Source: Epiperipatus broadwayi (Eukaryota > Onychophora > Udeonychophora > Euonychophora > Peripatidae). From it: DNA of 64,000 nt. Shown one piece after another: positions 41,867 through 55,404 of the stretch. The DNA is taken from contig JAQFVV010012441.1 in assembly GCA_028023455.1 (NCBI GenBank), positions 7,057,125 to 7,121,124 of the forward strand, in the 5' to 3' direction. The position numbers and the translations under genes were made by a program. Below the pieces are notes generated by a model. That model was not told the DNA's origin and made no database searches. It was given only the letters and a program-made list of their open reading frames with translations. Position 1 is the stretch's first letter, and each line of letters starts with the position of its first letter.

Positions 41867-42554
41867 AAACAATGAATAATGTAAATCACAAAATAAAAAC
41901 TGGACTGAATTCAATGACAAAATGAAAGCTGGAATAAAAGACAATAGACAGTGATGACTTTATATACCCTTCTCTCTCATTGTTTTAATTTCTTATTATT
42001 TTCAATTTTGATTGTAAGATGAATGTTTTGTTTTTAATTAATTTTTACATTTTGTTAATCTGATTTTTACATTTCATGTTAATCTAATATTTTGCTTAGA
42101 TTAATGTAATATCTTATCATCCAGAAATCTTGCAAATTTAATTGCATTCCAAAGACAATGAGATATTTTCACAAAAGTTTCTTTTATAACAAATTTTATT
42201 TTAATATTTTATATTTGTTTATTTTTAACCATTTTATTTAACTATTTTAAAAAGGAGATGTTGAGTTTTAAATCTTGTTACTTTTATTTTAGACTGCTCC
42301 CCCCTCTACCCACTCCTTAATATTAAAAACTTTGTTTTATTTTTAAAAAAAATATGACACAATACTTTCATTTTTGCAAGCTTGCATTTCTTAAAAAAAA
42401 CTTTTTAAAAACATATTATATTTTTCTTTCTGTTTTACTACTCTTGCTTTTTTTAAAAATAAATTTGATCATTTATTTTTAAATGATAACATAAGTAATG
42501 CAGAATATGTGTGTTTGTAACATATATATTCAATAGTGATACAATATATATATA

Positions 42555-43065
42555 TGTTTTTGAACCCGGACTTTCAATTTCTCTTTTGTCATCAACTTCA
42601 TCTTATACTACCGATACACATGACCACATACATGCAAAAAAGTTAAATGGTTTCTAATGGTCCATATCATCATCTTCCACGTGTATATATAATCAGTGCT
42701 AAGTTTACATTGATATAAAAAATCTTCAAACTTTAATGGATGGGCTTCCATCTTCTCCACTCTCCAACTCTTTGGGCATCCATATGATTGAAAATCTGAT
42801 GATGGAATGCTCACAGCCTTTGTGAACTGAGCACTAATTATATATATATGTGTGTGTGTGTGTGTGAAGATGATCTGGACAAACTGGTGAGTGCTGGTTC
42901 AACTCAAAATACATATCTTGGAGATCATTTATATTTTTTGCATGTATGTGATCATGTGTATCAGTTGTATAATCTGGAATGGATGACAAAAGGAAGCTTC
43001 AAAGCCTGGTTTCAAACCTTCTATAATTACAACTAGTTTAAAAGTATATATAATATACTTGTATT
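42555..43065. repeat. Family B foldback copy
   Basis: The minus-orientation arm (about 42555-42825) has ACCCGGACTTTCAATTTCTC and ATCTGATGATGGAATGC. It meets a plus-orientation arm (about 42826-43030) with GATGATCTGGACAAACTGGT, GCTTCAAAGCCTGGTTTCAA and the terminal AAGTATATATAATATACTTG. A (TG)n run marks the junction near 42850. Confidence 0.65.
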
Positions 43066-43243
43066 TAAATATTTTATACACTAAAACAATGCAGTACTTT
43101 TCAGTTATCAATACTCATATATATAGATAGTAAAGATTTTTGTGGTTAAAAGATGTAAAAATTTATATCGAATTCATTAGTGTATATATTGATTAATTTT
43201 AATTGATTTTTGAGAGTTTCTACAATGTATTTTTTTTAAGTGT

Positions 43244-43328
43244 CATAGCATCAGCCAGGATGCGAACCCGCAACCCGGGCAACTGCCTGAAAATGCAAGG
43301 CAGTCATGCTGACCTCTCAACCACCAAT
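43244..43328 (-). mobile_element. tRNA-like SINE (family C)
   Basis: Minus strand: GGTTGAGAGGTCAGCATGAC (A-box region), CTGCCTTGCA (anticodon arm), a GGCAGTTGCCCGGG segment, GCGGGTTCGCATCC (a good B box), and TGGCTGATGC at the 3' end. An oligo-T run (an A tail on the minus strand) lies at 43231-43238. It lacks the extra loop segment present in the copies at 20804 and 50178. A target duplication could not be confirmed. Confidence 0.65.
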
Positions 43329-44092
43329 ATAAGATGACACCATTATACTGCTTACAATAAATTAATAATTAAATATATACTACTTGTTAAATTTCCTTGC
43401 GTTTGCACATTCTAGTTACAGTGGTTATTCTTTTTTTAAAATATTACAATTACAAATATATTAATGTGGAATAGAAATATAAACATATGAATACAATTAC
43501 ATTTGTATTAAAATAATACATAAAATTTATATTTTACGTATATGTAAAAAAATTACATATATATAAAACATTAAAAAAATTAATATGCATATGTAAAGGT
43601 AGGTATGTGGTATAATTAGTGCAATACACTTGTCAAATTTCAATCTGAAAATGACTTTCTAGATAATTGAAACTGTAACAAAATAGCAAAAACAACATAC
43701 AATGCAAGTTTATAGCTATGAAAAATAGTACATTATTTAATTATGAAAAAGTTAAATGTTTAGTAGAACATAATAGATAACCATGTGTCTATATTTGGAT
43801 TAATTTTATGCATTATTATAATGCTTTTTAAATATTTTCATTCTTTATGTTTATTAAAATACTTCAGTTTGTAATAAATACACAATATATAATGGCATGC
43901 ATCAAAAGAAATGTAAAACTCTATAGACTGACTATTTATTATTATTGTTATTGCTGATGGTATATTTATTGTTGTATAGAAAGTAAGTGCACAGTTATTA
44001 TTGAAGTTTTAGTTCTACACAGAATAACATAAAATTTTAAGCAAGAAAATATAAACAAACTTTGTTTATAATGTTATTTTTTAATATATGGG

Positions 44093-44418
44093 ATTTGAAT
44101 ACAGACTTTCAGGCTGCTTTATTTATCCACTCTATCTCATATTACTGATACACAAAACCACACACGTGTAAAAAACATAAATGATCTCCAATATATAGAT
44201 TTCATGCTAATCTAGTACTGATCAGTTGGTTCAGATTATTATCTCCCATATATATATATAATAAGTGTTCAGTTTATATTAAGATAGCAAATCTCCAAAC
44301 TTTAATGGACAGGCTTTAATCTACTCCATCCCCCAACTCTTCAGTTGTACATATCATTCAAAATCTGATGATGGTTCACCCAAATTCTTTGTTGGTGCCG
44401 ATGTTATTATCATGTCCA
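44093..44418 (-). repeat. Family B repeat, single arm
   Basis: It opens GGGATTTGAATACAGACTTT, which resembles an inverted B box, and contains TCATGCTAATCTAGTACTGA, CTTTAATGGACAGGCTTTAA and AAAATCTGATGATGG. The order is the same as in the left arm at 10868-11290. Confidence 0.65.
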
Positions 44419-45385
44419 TATTTTACTTTTCACTCAGTGTATAATTTTTGTTGAATTATTGACAGTAAAACTTTGTTTTACTATCTATAGATAATTTTAA
44501 ACAAAAAACTTAAATAATCTGAAAAATCATACAAAATAAAAACCCCAGTCATGTTCTGTACATAACTGACTCATAAAAAAAGATGAATTTTTACTCAGCT
44601 ACATCTTATAATTCAGTAATGTTTTAACACGAGTTATTTATTTTTCTCTAATAATTAAATATCTGCATGTTTAACTAATATTTTTGTTATAAGTAAACAA
44701 AGTTTAAAGTCTTTGAAAATTTGTCTCCTAAGATTAATGCACACTTCAAGTGGCCGATTGTAGAACTAAAAGTTTTTAATCTTAACAGAGTAAATAAAAT
44801 CAAGTGTCAGTTTCTTCAAATGTTCTCAAATTGATATTTGGATGTTCGAGTATTATCAAACTCTAAAGCAATGAACTATATAATTGTTTTATTTTTTTTA
44901 TTATTGAAAGGCAAGACATTAATATTTTACAGTTTTTACATGCAAATATCAATAAATACTTCTCTTCTTTTCATATTACTCTAAGATTAGCCATATCAAA
45001 TTTAGAAGTATCTGTATTATTCTGAATAATCAATAATCAGATAATTCTGATTTTTTGCTAAAAATGAAGCTACCATAGAAATATTAAAATCAGAGCTAAA
45101 GTAATTTGGGTAAAAATAATTGTGCTAGCTATGTTATTATTAACTCAAATTAATAAAAAGATATCTGTTAAAACAAAATAATGGCAATAAGAATGAAGTT
45201 ATAGGTTACAAAGAAGAATTGATAATTAAAAACAATGTAGTATTGTTACATTTGCATTTCTAAATCATTGTTATAATTGACTAGGACTTTAAAAAAATAT
45301 TGAGTAATTAGAAATTAATAAATAAAAAAAATTTCAACACTTTTATTTTTAGCTCACAGAGCATATACAGTATGAACGCAAACAC

Positions 45386-45645
45386 GCCAAATTAAGAATT
45401 AATAAAATTAGCTAAATTAAATATTCACCCACAATCATGATCTTACTCCAAAGTAGACATCTCAAGTGAAAAATCATGCACCCAAAACAAATTTATACTC
45501 ATCTACTATCCTTCCCATTAGTATAAATTTGTTTTGTGTTTGCTATGACTTTTCGTTAGACAAGTCTGCCTTGACAATGAAATCATTAGTTGTGGTGAAT
45601 TTGTACTGTTAATTTGGCTTATTTTATTAATTCTTAATTTGATGT
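45386..45645. repeat. Foldback repeat, about 260 bp
   Basis: CCAAATTAAGAATTAATAAA at the left is mirrored by TTTATTAATTCTTAATTTG at about 45625-45643. The innermost part, AAAACAAATTTATACT (about 45485-45500), is mirrored exactly beyond a 20-nt loop. The middle of each arm is more diverged, with small indels. It is noncoding and shows no similarity that I can see to the other foldbacks. Confidence 0.65.
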
Positions 45646-46328
45646 AACTTTAAATTTATTAACTGGTTTAGCTTTTAGCTTTGGATAATTTGTGTGTGTG
45701 TGTGTGTATGTATTATGCAGGTTTTTCAACTATATGTACCATCATTGCATAAATACTATATATATATATATATATGGGGATTTTAAAATATAAAAATTGG
45801 TTAACTATTATTCATGATTGTAAGTAGTTGCACAAATCTTGGAACCAAATTTATTGAATATGGTTTTAAATCAACTTATTTTACAACATTTCATGCTTCA
45901 TGTAATAGCACTGTGCATTAAGACATGCATTACTGGTCATAATGCAACATGATATAAACAAATAAAAAATTGTTAATGATATCTTGGTAAATGTATTATA
46001 TTTTGAGAAGAATTGTCTTTTTTCTCATGTTAACTGCATAAATCCTATTTATAAAATATGAATTTAATTAGATTAAATTTATTGAAAAGTTTACACACAT
46101 GAAATGATAATGTGGCAAAATAAAAGGCATTTTAATAATAATATATTTTTTAGATTTATATTGGATATAGCTGTAAATAAAAAGAAGAGATAATATTTTT
46201 AAGTTGTTTCATGTTTTTATAATTAGTTTGAAGAAAAAGAAAGAAATGGAAATAAGAGAAATTAAGATTTTTATCTCTGAAGAAATTCTGTTAGATGAAA
46301 AGTTGTTTATTCATTTGTATCATCATCA

Positions 46329-46712
46329 TCATCAAACATTATCAATTCACTGCAGGATAAAGGTCTCTCCAAGTTCAATCCATTTTCTCTGATCTTTAGC
46401 TTCTCTTCTCCACATAACCCCTGCATACTTTCTTATTTCATCAATCCATCTCATATGTGGTCTCTTTCTGGGTCTTTTACAATCTCTTAGAATCCAGTTT
46501 AAGATTTCAATTATCCATCTATTATCATCTCTTCTAGCAATATGTCCAGCCCAACTCCACTTCAGTCTTTTAATTTTTCCAATGAGGTCAGTAACACCTG
46601 TTTGTTCTCTTGCCCATATATTGTGTTTTCGATCTCTTCTTATTACTCCTAACATTCATCTCTCCATACTTCTTTCGGTGGTCTAAAGTCTCTGTATTGC
46701 TCTTCTGTTTTT
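46329..46712 (-). pseudogene. RTE-like LINE 3' end, minus strand
   Basis: The minus-strand frame has NRRAIQRL, stop, TTERSMER (46712-46660). It then stays open over 102 codons (46655-46347) with GVTDLIGKIKRLKWSWAGHI, RDCKRPRKRPHMRWIDEI and a GETFILQ end. (GAT)n follows at 46319-46334 in plus coordinates. This is the same family and same 3' part as 32497-32999, very similar at the protein level. Being 5' truncated, it cannot be active. Confidence 0.8.
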
Positions 46713-47639
46713 ATATATAAATAGATTTTTTTTTAAAAAAATAATCTTTCTTGTAAAACATAATTGATTAAATTTTAATACAGTAGCTCTTGAGAAAATC
46801 ATGTCATTGGATGAATGCTTGATATCAAGGTAGTTTCTTTAAAAAAAAGTATGTGCACAGTAGAATTCAATAGAATTCACCAAAGTTACATAGTTGTTAA
46901 ATTCAACATTTAGAAGTTCAATTTGAAAGTCTGTTGGTAAATTGGTCTCATTCTTAGATTTAAAAAATGTTTATTTTTCAAAGCAGTATAATGTTAGGGA
47001 GTTTACAAAAGCTATGTGGTAGACCTTTACTAAAAGCTGATTATTTCATACCTAATCATGGAAGTATAATGTAAAGAAATTACACCTGAGACCAACATTC
47101 AACTAGCCTTTGATCCATCCAATATCATGGATCTTTTTAACTTATGTAAAGCCTAAATGAAATTATTTGTTAGATTGGAAATCTAAAGTTACATAAAAAA
47201 GACAAATGAATAAAAACAACTTTTTAGAAAGCTATAACAAAAAAAGAACAAACAGAGCCAAGTGATGGATTAAACTATTACCTGTAAGATGTAACATAGA
47301 GGCATTCAACTAGATAACTACAAAATAACTAACAAAATTCATGGTAAGCTAAGATATTATTGTAGAATGTACACATCTAAATTTACAACTGTTTTTATAG
47401 GAAAGTGAAAATTTAAAAATGTTGAATAATTTTTAGTAATATTGTTGAAAAGTTTTTTTATATATCTCCATAAATGTAATGGGGGAATCCTCATTTTTAA
47501 AATAAAAAGAGAAGGAAGGTGATGTTAAAATGTTTTTTTTTCTGAAATAATTTTTATAGATTAAAAAGTTAATTATTTAAGAAGAATAAGAAGGAATATA
47601 TATATATAAAGAGAGAGTAAAAATTGTATCATTTATAAA

Positions 47640-47975
47640 TGGATATGTAAGTGTGGTAATGAATATATAGATGAATCAAGATGTACATTGGAAAAAAAAA
47701 CTAAAGAGCATTTGCTGTTGTTAAAAAGAGTTCAGAAATCAAATTATAATTGCAAAGTAGATAATAATGTTTCAGCATCCATTTTTCATGACCATAATAA
47801 TTCATGTACTTATGGTTTTAACTTCAATTACAATAATGTTAAAATATTGCAAATTGAAAAAAAAATAACAACAAAAGAAAAATAAAAGAAGCTATGCTAA
47901 TATACAAATACAAACAAGACTTAATTAACAGGCAGACAGAAAACATTAAGATCACAGAATTGTGGGAAGGTTAGT
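47640..47975 (+). pseudogene. Penelope-like GIY-YIG fragment
   Basis: The plus-strand frame reads CGNEYIDESRCTLEKKTKEH, a FHDHNNSCTYGFNFNYNNVK patch and LQIEKK. It then breaks with a frameshift into KEK..KKL..YTNTNKT-like sequence, followed by a LTGRQ / HNCGKV-type end. It aligns with the fragment at 39411-39719, but YIG has become YID and the frame is disrupted, so this is an older copy. Confidence 0.55.
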
Positions 47976-47979
47976 CTCT

Positions 47980-49880
47980 CAAAGTCTTAGTTGACAAAGA
48001 CTACAAGGATAGTTGAAAGCGCTACTAAGTGGATAAAATTTTTAAAATATATTAGATTACTGTATTTATAAATATTCAATTATATAATTACATATATTGC
48101 TTTGAAAAAGTACAGACATAGAATTATAATATTATTACATATATAAAATTATGTGTATTAACTTTGTATATGTCACATTTTTATTTGCTAAATTTTTTTC
48201 TTTTATTTGTTAGTTAAGCTTTTTTAAAATCATAATTCTTCTAGCTATCTGTTCTGTAAATTATAATTGTGTGTAATTTGTTTGGCCTTAGAGTCATACT
48301 TTAATATGAAGCTAGATCTGAATGTAATAAAAAAGAGTTATTTTTAGGGCGATGCATTTTTTTTCTTGTTCATTGTTTTAGGGTCATTGTAAACCCAAAT
48401 CTATATTAGACATAACAATATTTATGTCATATAACTGGACATTTATATAATTATTTTTAAAATCATGTACCTTGCACTATGATCATCATATTTACTTTTA
48501 AGGTCCATTAATTTAACTTTATAAATTTTGTGATAATTATTAGTTTCTTGGTGGCCAGTATACTCATTATTCCAAATGACCCCGAACATTGATGATAATC
48601 AACATTGATGTAATGACTCCAGCAGTTTTGCATTATTTATTATTATAATTATTTCAGGATTTAACATGTGTGTGCACATAAATCATTGATTATTACATTA
48701 TTATTTCCTAAGTCTGACATTGGATAGATGATGATTAGTCTATGAGTATTTAGTGTACCTCTTTTAAATCCAATCACAAAGAATGATTGTTGACATTTGA
48801 TGATAATTGTCGAATACGCTACGTTTTTCACTTATTTTTACTCATGCAATTACTTATAATAAGTTTAGATGCGAATCTTTCCATATTTTGCTATTGTTAT
48901 ATCTTATATGTCATACCATTATAAATGATGCCCAATAAGATACAATGACAATCAAATTCTAGTGATGAGAAGAAAAATGTAATTGTATATCTTCGAATTT
49001 GAATATAACGTTACATTTGAGTAACAAATGTGTGTTGCTTCTAAGAAAAATAGAAAAAAATAATTGGCAAAGAAAATAGAAAGGAGCAATAGAAATCTTA
49101 ATAAGAAAAATTGAAGATATCTAAAGATCTTGCTGAAGTTGGAGTAAATTAATGAGAATTGATGAGAAAAGATGAACCAGGGTGTTCAAAGAAACTATCC
49201 AAAATATAATCTGAGTAATAGAAGAATAAGAAGCAGGACAAGAAAATAGATGTTATAAGATATGTGCAATATATAATAGTGCCTCTACAATAATTTTTTT
49301 TATAAAAAACATTTATTACCCAGTTGATAGCTATTGTTACCTAGCCATTATATTGGTACATTAATTCTATGAATCATACATGGTTGAAAATGAATAATGT
49401 GTTATATATATTTATAACTCGTGAGCATCTTCATTTTAACACATATATTAAAATTAATCCTAATATAATATAGATGTGTATTATTGCAATTTCATGTATA
49501 AGTGACAAACTTTCTGCATTTACAACATTGATACCGCCCATTTCACATATGTGTGTGTACGCAAACATTGAAAATATTTAATGAGACAATTCACATATTT
49601 TTTGATTCTGCTATAAAATAATTAAGTAGAAATGTAAATAAAATCTCAAACTTTAACCTAAACACATACCTTCCAACAACTAGAACTTTATTTGTTTGAT
49701 TCCCTAAAAACTAAATATCGTGCTTAGTGTATAGATCAAAAATAAAATACTGTTGCTGGAAGGTGTGTGTTGGGTTGCCTTTCTAGTTTTACTTTCAACA
49801 TTTTCATCTATAAGTCCATGAAAATCTTTTAATTATATACATAATATTTAATATTTTCATAGTTATATAATGCAAATAAA
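47980..49880. other. AT-rich DNA without a recognisable gene
   Basis: Nothing assignable was found. Base composition is mildly less AT-rich around 48550-48800. Confidence 0.4.
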
Positions 49881-49883
49881 GTC

Positions 49884-50933
49884 TTTTTGTGTTGAACTGT
49901 GTATTATTTTGTTTATTAATTCCCAATGTTTCGACTTACGAAATATCAATAATTATCGGTAAAGTTAAGATCTTATTGAAGAACTGTTGGATCATAAATA
50001 ATAATAAGATTGAGATTGAGTGTAAAGTAAAGAACAATCATTCTTATATTTATTCGATGGTTGATTGTTAAAACTAGATGGATTAACAAAAATTTTATTT
50101 CCTTCAGCTTTACAGTTAATTGATTTCAAGTTGATTTTAGACAGAGATAAAATAAGTGATCTTTACAAGGCTGGAATATTTTTTTTCCGCTCCATATGTC
50201 ATAGCATCGGCCGGGAGGCGAACCCGTAACAACCGTCTGCAACCAACTGCTTGCTTGCAAGGCAGATGCGCTGACCTCTCGGCTAACAATGCTTGACAGG
50301 CATCAGATTTATTTAAACCACTCGGTCTTTTTAATATTTCGATAGATTTTTTCATGGTTTTTAAATCATACTTTTCCAAATTATCAAATATTTTAACATT
50401 CAGATAGATGACGAATTTCTAAAAATGGAAATAAAAGCTGACGTATTTAATTATAATCAATCAAACGTTAAATACATTAGTTTTTACTTCGCATTTTTTT
50501 AGAAATTGGTCATATACTTGATTCTGATAATGCTAAAATATTTGTTAATTTGGAAAAGTATGAGTTGAGTAACATGACAGAATCTATTAAAATATTAAAA
50601 AGCAAGTGGTTTAAGTAAATCTGATGAAGCAAAAGGTAGTCCAGCCTTATGGATACCACTTATCCTTCTCTCTCTTCTAAAATTAACTTGAAATTAACTA
50701 ATTGTAAAACTGAAGAAAATAAAAACTTTGTTAATCTATCTATTCTGAATAATCAATCATCAAATGTATATAAGAATGATTGTTCGTTACTTTATGCTCA
50801 ATTTCATTATTACTTAAGAACTAACAGTTCTTCATTAAAAGATCTTAATCTTGAAAATGATGAATGATATTTTGTCAGTGGAAACGTTGGGAATTTAATA
50901 AAAAAATAATACACAGTTTGACACAAAAAAGAT
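49884..50933. repeat. Foldback element of about 1 kb with inverted termini and a coding-like arm
   Basis: The left terminus (AACTGTGTATTATTTTGTTTATTAA-type, 49890-49920) and right terminus (ATAATACACAGTTTGACAC, 50905-50925) are mirrored. The mirroring continues inward through both arms: 49884-50399 against 50529-50933, with a spacer of about 130 bp. Translating either arm outward from the spacer gives similar peptides (NLEKYDLKTMKKSIEILK on the left arm, NLEKYELSNMTESIKILK on the right), so the arms are duplicated formerly coding DNA. I do not recognise the protein. GAAACGTTGGGAAT at the right end resembles sequences near Penelope-like element ends, but this is weak. A SINE sits in the left arm only. 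Confidence 0.65.
50178..50297 (-). mobile_element. tRNA-like SINE (family C) inserted in one foldback arm
   Basis: Minus strand: GTCAAGCATTGTTAGCCGAG (start and A box), GTCAGCGCATCTGCCTTGCA (D arm to anticodon stem), a long variable-like segment, ACGGGTTCGCCTCCCGG (a perfect B box GGTTCGNNTCC) and CCGATGC. The tail has an A-run (50179-50186 on the plus strand). The paired arm at 50620-50650 lacks it, which directly shows an insertion after the foldback formed. It is the best-preserved family C copy in the window. Confidence 0.8.
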
Positions 50934-51064
50934 TATATATATATATATATCATCAAAAATAGAATTAATGAAATCCCTTATGCTACTCTTTCAAAAAAAT
51001 TATAATTATTAAAAAAAACATATTTTTATATAGCTTTTGTATACTATTTTTGTTAGTGATTATA

Positions 51065-51425
51065 ATATATATGTATTATTCAAATATAAGTATATTGTCT
51101 ATACTAAACTTAAAATAATTAGAAGGGACTTGAACTCAGACTTTCAAGCTCCCTACAACTCCACCCTCCAACTGAGACACATGGCCACATACATGTGAAA
51201 AAGATAAATGATTTCCAATATATATAGTTTATGCTGTACCAGCACTCATTAGATAGTCCAGAATCACCATCTTCCACACATACATACAATCAGTGATCAG
51301 TTTAAATTAAGATAGAAAATCTTCAATTTTTAATACATGAAATATATATATGGGAAATCATTTAACTTTTTCACTTGTATGGATTATGTGTATTAGTTGT
51401 ACAAGGTGGAGTGCATAGTATGGAG
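51065..51425 (-). repeat. Family B repeat with a short second arm
   Basis: GGGACTTGAACTCAGACTTT and CAAGCTCCCTACAACTCCAC give, on the minus strand, AGTCTGAGTTCAAGTCCC, a B-box-like stretch. The core CTGTACCAGCACTCATTAGA follows. Around 51340-51420 a short plus-orientation arm (CACTTGTATGGATTATGTGT) mirrors the start. Confidence 0.6.
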
Positions 51426-51449
51426 ATATATATATATATATATATATAT

Positions 51450-51484
<35 letters not shown>

Positions 51485-51517
51485 AAACAAAAATATATAT
51501 ATATATATATATATTGT
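51425..51517. repeat. Interrupted (TA)n microsatellite
   Basis: Three TA runs are separated by GGATATAT and GATAAACAAAA. Confidence 0.9.
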
Positions 51518-51519
51518 GC

Positions 51520-54500
51520 CCTTTTCTATAGGTCAGTAATAGTTTATAACAGTCAATTACTAAAAAATTTTAAATTTAGAATATGTTCTTTTAATATGGT
51601 AATTGTATTAAGTCAATTATATCTTTAAAGTACAATTTGAAGCTAAAGAGAATACATAGTATAAAATCATTTAAAAATAGTTATGTAAAGCTTAAAATAT
51701 TGTTGCATATGGTTGTAAAAGCTGGCCATATTAAATAACACAGCTATAAATAATTAAAAGTATATTTAATAAGTTTGATTTTAATAGTTTAAAACTTGTA
51801 GTAATAAATGTTATATTTTAAATTTATAAAGTCATATTTAATAAGCAAAAATTAATATAGTATATTTTAAAAATAAACTTTATGACGGTGAGAATTGTAT
51901 TTAATTCTATATTTTCTAAATTGTTCTTCCAAATTTTATAATTATATTATTAAATATAATAAGTGTATCAATTTTATAAATCTAGGCAGAGAAATAGATT
52001 AAAAATTGTCTGTCAAAGTTATTAATCAGGTGACTTGTATATTACATACATTCTCACACATGCGTGTTTGAATTAATAACAAAGATTAAAATATTTTAAA
52101 AGTTATATTATAGAATTGGATAGAATTATTGCCTATCATAAAAGTAAATAGTATTAAACATTAAATTAACTATCGTATAACATGTTTAAATAATGTAATA
52201 AAGACGAATACATTCATAATATAAAAATTAAATATTTTATTTAAATAAAAATAGATAAATTGAATATTAAGAAATGGAATAAGTTATTAAATGTTATTTT
52301 AAAAGTTATTTTAAAAGATTAAAATAATTTAAATAAAGTTATAATTGAATTAAAAGTGGTATTTTAAATAATATTTTTTAAATTTTATTACATCATAATT
52401 TCTAATTTTGAAATTCAATTCTACTTGAAATTGAAAATATGTAAATTTGTTCTCAAGCTAAAGTAAGAATTAACCAATAGGAATAGGTATTCTTACAGAC
52501 TATAAATATGAATTGCACGGGGGTATAGGGGGAGATTAATAATGTATTGAAACCAGAGAAAGGTAAATTATAACTATCAAAAAGATAGTATTTTTTAAAT
52601 CTTTTAATTTAGTCAATTTTTTTAGTACTTTCTTATAACTTTATCTGCAAAAAATTAATTGATAATTTTAAAAGTATTTTTTGCAAAAGAGAGTTTTAAA
52701 ATATAATAATTTAGAAACTTTGTGGAAATGATTTTCTAATTTTTAAAGTACTTACCAGTCGTATTTTATCTAAAAATTTAACCTAAACTTCGCAATAAAA
52801 AATGGATATATTACGAAATAAAATGGATATAAGTTGTAATGCTGAAAAAATGTTTGGAATATTTATTGATACAGCTTTATTAATATTTCACCGAAGAACT
52901 GTTTTGGTACATATAAAAAACCACAGCTCGGACATTATACGGAGTCTAAAAAAAAATGTATTGAAATGTATTATTTATAAGTTTATCCAAGATTTATTTT
53001 TAAATGGTAATAAGATAGTTATATATTGCATGAATTATTTTATATAGTATGATATTCAAAGGAGTAAAATGTTATATCCTTTCTGAAGGTAACATTTTTT
53101 AAAAATATTTTTCAAGAATTAAATAAAGAACCCAGGAAAATATGTTACAGAAGCGTTTTGATATTAAAATATCCGTTCTTCGAATTATTTAAAATGTATT
53201 TGGAAAAGATTTGTTCAAAAGTACTTGAAGTTTTTATTTTAAAAGAGATTTATAAAAATACCAAATGAAAGTTTAAATGTATCAAGAAGGAAACATATAT
53301 AAAAAAGTGAACACATAGTTGAATAAAAGATGGATCCATGAAAATACAAATAGTACTTAAAAGTTTATCGAATATTTTAAAGTTAAATTAGATGGATTGA
53401 TGCATCGGATACACAAAGAATATTGGTAGAGAAAATACTTAAAAAGAAGCTTCACGGGATTAATTAATATTATGATTTAATAATTATCATCCTAAATACT
53501 AAAACCAAGGATTATTTTCTATAAATTTCACTAAATGGATTAATAATTATTTTTATTTTAAACTTTAACACGCTTGGAGGAGAACATTTTTAAAAAACTC
53601 TAGAGAAAATAATAAACATTTTGGACTTATCAGGAACTATCGTCAAGAAAATATGTAATTATAGTTTTGATTTCTTTTATTTTGTTAACCTAGTTTAAAT
53701 CTAAATTTTTATATAAGATTAGGAAAAACATAAAAACATTAATTTATTAATATTAAAATTTTATAATATAACAATCTAATAATTTAGCTAAAAATATTTT
53801 AATATAAAGTGTATGGGTGTGAATTTTTATATATATATCTGCAATGCTCAAGTGGATAAAGAAAAGCCTACTGAACACGATGACTAGATAAAGGTTATTG
53901 GTAATAATAATAACTATTGATAATTTATAGTGTATATTTTTTTTTGTTTTTTTTAGATCATCCATAAATTGGAAGAATGAAGTGTAAAAGTTTTTTACTT
54001 ATATGTACCGCATTTCATACAACATTTTAAAAAAACATTATGAGATAGGATTGATTTGAAAATATGAATACGACGATTATTTATTTATTAGTAATATAAT
54101 CCAAAATAACAAATAATTATGTGATTCTTTTAAAATTTTCATGTCATTGGATATTCAAATAACGTCTAAGTAGATTGTATATGATTAGACATATAGAATA
54201 ATGAAGTGAGCAGACTTTTCTTGTGGAACAGCTAGATTGTTTAACTATTAATGAATTTTATTTATTGTTTTGTAAATGCATATAGTTATTTATCGATGTA
54301 AGATGTGGAAAATCTTGAGAAATAATGTTGAGATAGTGGCTTGGAAGTACTTAGTGGACAGGAAACCAAGATGATGTACTTTTTTTTAAAAAATAGGATG
54401 TTATAAGGAATGGAAATAATATTTAGTCTTTATGTGGTTATCAGCAGAGTTAACATAGCCCTATGACTGATACACATTTTATTTGGACAGTGTTTATATT

Positions 54501-55400
54501 TCTTTAAATATTTGATGTTCTAATAAAGCTGAAAAAATAGCTTTAACATCGTCCCTGTACTAGAGGATATTAGGCAGGTAAATGTCATACCTCTTTGCAC
54601 TGTGCCATGATTTTGAGATATGTTAAGAGTAATACTCTAGCTTTCTTCCTTAATCTGATGCATCTGTTTTTGCTATCTTTATTTCATGTAACTGCATCAT
54701 TCAGTAAGATATGTTTAAGAGAAATGATAAATAATTTAGAACTTAGGTTATGTTATCGTTTTGTATAAGATTGGTTTATTTGCTTAGAAGGAATATAATA
54801 TTATAACTTAAAATTGAAGATCTAAAGTATCCTAAGGAAAGAAAAGAATCATAGAATATATTTTGAATTTTATTTCGGAAATGAAATATAAACTTTTTTT
54901 AAAATAAAGTGTCTAAACAAAGATATTTTCTTTAAAGTGATAATAATTTTAAATACTTTAGTATTATTTTTTTTAAGAGAAAAATAAGTATTGCATATTT
55001 TAAAAATACAATAGTACAAAATAAATTATGTAAACAATATGCATAGTATATTTTTTGTATATTGAGTAACAGAAATACATTAATTATTACACTTATATCA
55101 TACTAAAGTAAGGCTTAAAGAAGAATATTATGATTAGTAAACATTGTGTGATAAATATTAAAATCTAGTACTGAATTTTTGGATAATATTTTGTGTAACA
55201 TCTTTGACTTTGCAAGATGAAATTTTTTTTAATATTTTGAAAAATCCATACTCATTATATTATAAAATTTTGTTTTCTATAGAATATTTTCTAAGTATGA
55301 ATTTTTAAAATAGGATAGTTTAATAATATTAAGGATAAAATGCTGTTGTTAATAAAGTAGATAAATATATTTGTAATGGGTTAACCATAATCTGAAACCA
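51520..55400. other. AT-rich DNA without a recognisable gene
   Basis: This is 3.9 kb of A+T-rich sequence. The 81-codon open frame at 52802-53047 has no motif and typical AT-driven composition. No repeats were recognised up to the LTR at 55406. Confidence 0.45.
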
Positions 55401-55404
55401 AATA

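Noticed and set aside
50618-50890. Hammerhead-ribozyme-like pieces (CTGATGA near 50618, GAAACG near 50882)
   Set aside because: The two core pieces are about 260 nt apart, without the stems that a hammerhead needs. Penelope-associated ribozymes are compact.
52802-53047. 81-codon open frame with an ATG
   Set aside because: It has no recognisable domain, typical AT-driven composition, and no splice or repeat context to support it.
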